6,772 nucleotides of DNA from Candidatus Hodarchaeaceae archaeon (GTDB lineage Archaea > Hadarchaeota > Hadarchaeia > Hadarchaeales > Hadarchaeaceae). A program made the translations under genes and the position numbers. Shown here piece by piece: positions 5,387 to 6,772 of this stretch. The DNA is taken from assembly GCA_030018135.1 (NCBI GenBank), contig JASEGJ010000031.1:227-6998 (forward strand). The letters are read 5' to 3'. Within the stretch, counting starts at the first letter, position 1; each line of letters begins with the position of its first letter. Below the pieces are notes generated by a model, which was not told the DNA's origin, ran no database searches, and saw only the letters and a list, made by a program, of their open reading frames with translations.

Positions 5387-6205
5387 TTACAACTTCTCCC
5401 GTACCTTGCGGTAAAACTCATCGCCCCAAACGAGGAACTTCGCGGGATTTTCCGAGCGGTGGAACGAGAGCTTGCTGCCCGGGCTGACCTTGACGACCGA
5501 CTGGCCGTCAACGATTACGAGGGCCTCGCAATCCGGCCTCGGAAGCTCAACCTCGATGCGACTGCTCATCGGCACGACCAAGGGCGCGACGCGTGGGCGG
5601 GATGTGCAAACTGGCACCACCACCATTGCCTCGAGGCATGGGTCGACTATCGGGCCTCCCGCAGCTATTGCGTATGCCGTGCTGCCCGTGGGGGTGGCTA
5701 TTATCACACCATCTCCTCGAGTGCTCTCAGCAACCTCGCCGTCCACGAGCACCTTAAACGCGAGCATGCGCCCCGGGCTCGCCGCGCGCACAACGGCTTC
5801 GTTTAGCGCGTCCGATAAACGTTTGCCCGCAACTTCGACGGCCAACCTCGCGCGTTCCCGTACCTGCAGCTCCCCTGCTAATAATTTTCTGAGCGCCCTC
5901 AACGCCTCGCCCGGCGGTACATCTGCCAAAAAGCCTGTCCCCCCCATATTTATGCCCAAGATGGGAACATTTGGGGCCCTCTGCTGGGTTGCCAAAACCG
6001 TGCCGTCGCCGCCTATCGTGATGATCACCTCTGCTCTCATAGCGGGTATCGCAAAGCCCTTTCTATCGAGCCTCGCCGCGACTTCTCGATCGAGCACGAC
6101 ATCTTCCCCTGACAGGAGCTTTAGCACCCTTTGTGTGAGCTCGATCGCCTCGGGCAAATCGGGGCGCGCTACTATGCCTATCCGCAAGTTTTTACCCAGC
6201 TTCAC
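5387..6205 (-). CDS. nadK: NAD kinase (ATP/polyphosphate:NAD+ 2'-phosphotransferase)
   Basis: 272 residues, a normal length. It phosphorylates NAD+ to NADP+ in the cytoplasm. The signature motifs are intact: IGGDGT (64-69, catalytic D67), GINMGGTGFLAD (84-95), N135-E136 in ALNEAV, and DGVIIATPTGSTAYAIAAGG (165-184). RPRVAPLVVP (203-212) and VDGQ (232-235) are also typical of the family. The most upstream start is GTG 6205, which has no SD. TTG 6187 is an alternative that would begin at the first beta strand (RIGIVARPD) and would lie about 8 bases downstream of a start predicted from the TATA-like box at 6216-6225. nob1 follows with zero spacing, so the two form a transcription unit. Divergent from the aIF5A gene. 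Function is sure, the exact start is not. Confidence 0.93.
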   Translation of the reverse strand: MKLGKNLRIGIVARPDLPEAIELTQRVLKLLSGEDVVLDREVAARLDRKGFAIPAMRAEVIITIGGDGTVLATQQRAPNVPILGINMGGTGFLADVPPGEALRALRKLLAGELQVRERARLAVEVAGKRLSDALNEAVVRAASPGRMLAFKVLVDGEVAESTRGDGVIIATPTGSTAYAIAAGGPIVDPCLEAMVVVPVCTSRPRVAPLVVPMSSRIEVELPRPDCEALVIVDGQSVVKVSPGSKLSFHRSENPAKFLVWGDEFYRKVREKL

Positions 6206-6215
6206 TCGTTTTTCG

Positions 6216-6256
6216 ATAAATTTAACGTTGCGGGTCTAGTGCCAAATTTTTTAAAG
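6216..6256. promoter_or_regulatory. Divergent promoter region between nadK and aIF5A
   Basis: Two AT-rich boxes lie in the 81-base gap. TTTTTTAAAG at 6247-6256 (plus) is centred about 26 bases before the aIF5A SD at 6277, matching the M28 gene geometry. TTAAATTTAT at 6216-6225 (minus) would start transcription near 6195, inside the longest nadK frame. Read on the minus strand, the first box (CTTTAAAAAA) would start near 6226, upstream of GTG 6205. Assignment of each box to a gene is therefore not settled for nadK. Confidence 0.45.
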
Positions 6257-6286
6257 TACCTCCTCGAAGTAGTAGCAGGTGACTTT

Positions 6287-6679
6287 ATGACGAAAGAGAT
6301 GACAGAAGTCGGTAAACTAAAAGAGGGGCGCTTCGTTATAATCGATGATGAGCCGTGCCGCATCGTCGGCTATACAACGTCGGCGCCTGGAAAACACGGC
6401 CATGCGAAGGCAAAAATCGATGCCATCGGCGTCTTCGACGGCCAGAAGCGAACGGTGGTGCGGCCAACAAGCGCCAAGATCGAAGTGCCCATCATCGAGC
6501 GCGGCAGCGCACAGGTGCTTGCGATAATGGCAAACAATGCGCAACTGATGGACCTCACCACGTACGAAACGTTTGAGTTGCCGATACCGATGAGCCTTCG
6601 GGGCGAAGTGCGCGAAAGCATCGAGGTGGAGTACATTCAAGCACTTGGCCGGAGGAAAATCGAGCGGGTTAAAAGTTAA
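6287..6679 (+). CDS. eif5A: Translation factor aIF5A, hypusine-containing
   Basis: 130 residues, typical for archaeal IF5A. It binds ribosomes and relieves stalling, notably at proline-rich stretches. The N-terminal KOW-like domain (about 5-70) contains the hypusination loop SAPGKHGHAKA with Lys36 as the modified residue. The C-terminal OB fold (about 71-130) contains the family's MDL..YETFELPIP stretch. ATG 6287 is chosen because AGGTGA at 6277-6282 lies 4 bases upstream. The frame stays open leftward to 6131, but that part overlaps nadK antisense and looks like chance. The deoxyhypusine synthase gene is not in this window. A hairpin spanning the stop codon probably ends the transcript, making it a single-gene unit. 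Confidence 0.95.
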   Translation: MTKEMTEVGKLKEGRFVIIDDEPCRIVGYTTSAPGKHGHAKAKIDAIGVFDGQKRTVVRPTSAKIEVPIIERGSAQVLAIMANNAQLMDLTTYETFELPIPMSLRGEVRESIEVEYIQALGRRKIERVKS

Positions 6680-6698
6680 ACCTGCTCGATTGCATTTT
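6661..6698 (+). terminator. Hairpin with T-run spanning the aIF5A stop codon
   Basis: CGAGCGGGTT at 6661-6670 pairs with AACCTGCTCG at 6679-6688, giving 10 pairs with one G-U. The 8-base loop AAAAGTTA contains the first base positions of the stop codon region (stop 6677-6679). ATTGCATTTT follows to 6698, ending in four T. It resembles an intrinsic terminator, although archaea rely more on T-runs than on hairpins. Confidence 0.45.
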
Positions 6699-6729
6699 AA
6701 AGCCCCTCCACTAGGAAATTTAAGTCATA

Positions 6730-6771
6730 TCACCTAATTTTCGCCGTAAAATAGTTCTTGAGATACTTCCT
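6730..6771 (-). CDS. Possible 3' end of a minus-strand gene, cut by the right edge
   Basis: On the minus strand one frame reads RKYLKNYFTAKIR and then stops (TGA at 6730-6732). Lys/Tyr-rich composition is plausible for a protein C-terminus, and the arrangement would be convergent with aIF5A. The other two minus frames also stop shortly after (6734 and near 6719), so the frame cannot be chosen with certainty. No function can be given. Confidence 0.2.
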   Translation of the reverse strand, partial: RKYLKNYFTAKIR

Positions 6772-6772
6772 C

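Noticed and set aside
5168-5806. A 212-residue open frame on the plus strand across nob1 and nadK
   Set aside because: It is antisense to two well-supported genes and crosses their junction; no recognisable motif.
5472-6239. A 255-residue open frame on the plus strand, antisense to nadK
   Set aside because: nadK has every family motif on the other strand. The plus frame is Ser/Thr/Pro/Ala-rich low-complexity product, as expected from the reverse of GC-rich coding DNA, and lacks an SD.
1-6772. CRISPR array, suggested by the presence of csa1
   Set aside because: No regularly spaced repeated unit of 23-40 bases is visible anywhere; spacers between genes are all about 100 bases or less.
6703-6772. 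Start of a plus-strand gene after aIF5A, suggested by AAATTTAAG near 6716-6724
   Set aside because: No ATG or GTG with an SD follows before the window ends; TTG near 6755 has no SD. It may begin beyond the edge, but nothing here supports it.

Overview
This is an archaeal chromosome segment. The strongest evidence is an aIF5A gene with its hypusination site, an archaeal Nob1 (PIN domain plus zinc ribbon), a Csa1/Cas4 nuclease of the type found with archaeal type I-A CRISPR systems, TATA-like boxes about 26 bases upstream of predicted transcript starts, and Shine-Dalgarno (SD) sequences of the GGAGGTGATC type. The DNA is GC-rich, while the short spacers are AT-rich. Several genes seem to start at TTG or GTG. 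The lineage cannot be fixed from the sequence; a thermophilic, euryarchaeal-like organism is a guess.

Left part (1-2254): the 5' half of a tRNA-Leu(CAA) runs off the left edge on the minus strand. Next, also on minus, is a stand-alone csa1-like gene with no other cas gene or CRISPR array in view. It is divergent from a membrane-embedded M28-family metallopeptidase. Their two promoters are interleaved within a 44-base gap.

Middle part (2255-4891), a phosphate-related group: a YfcE/MJ0936-type phosphodiesterase with a perfect SD, preceded by two overlapping palindromes; a PiT-type phosphate permease with its own promoter; a previously easy-to-miss 59-residue membrane protein; and, convergent on the minus strand, a DUF47/PhoU-like protein, the usual partner of PiT permeases. 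The small membrane gene and the DUF47 gene overlap tail to tail.

Right part (4892-6772), housekeeping: nadK and nob1 form a minus-strand pair with no base between them. nadK is divergent from the aIF5A gene, again through a short AT-rich gap. The aIF5A gene ends in a hairpin that spans its stop codon. The last 40 bases may hold the 3' end of another minus-strand gene. No intergenic stretch exceeds about 100 bases. No insertion sequence, CRISPR repeat or rRNA was seen. I do not see a clearly new multi-gene system; the most interesting items are the orphan csa1, the intramembrane insertion in the M28 peptidase, the paired palindromes, the small membrane protein, and the altered second signature of the PiT permease.
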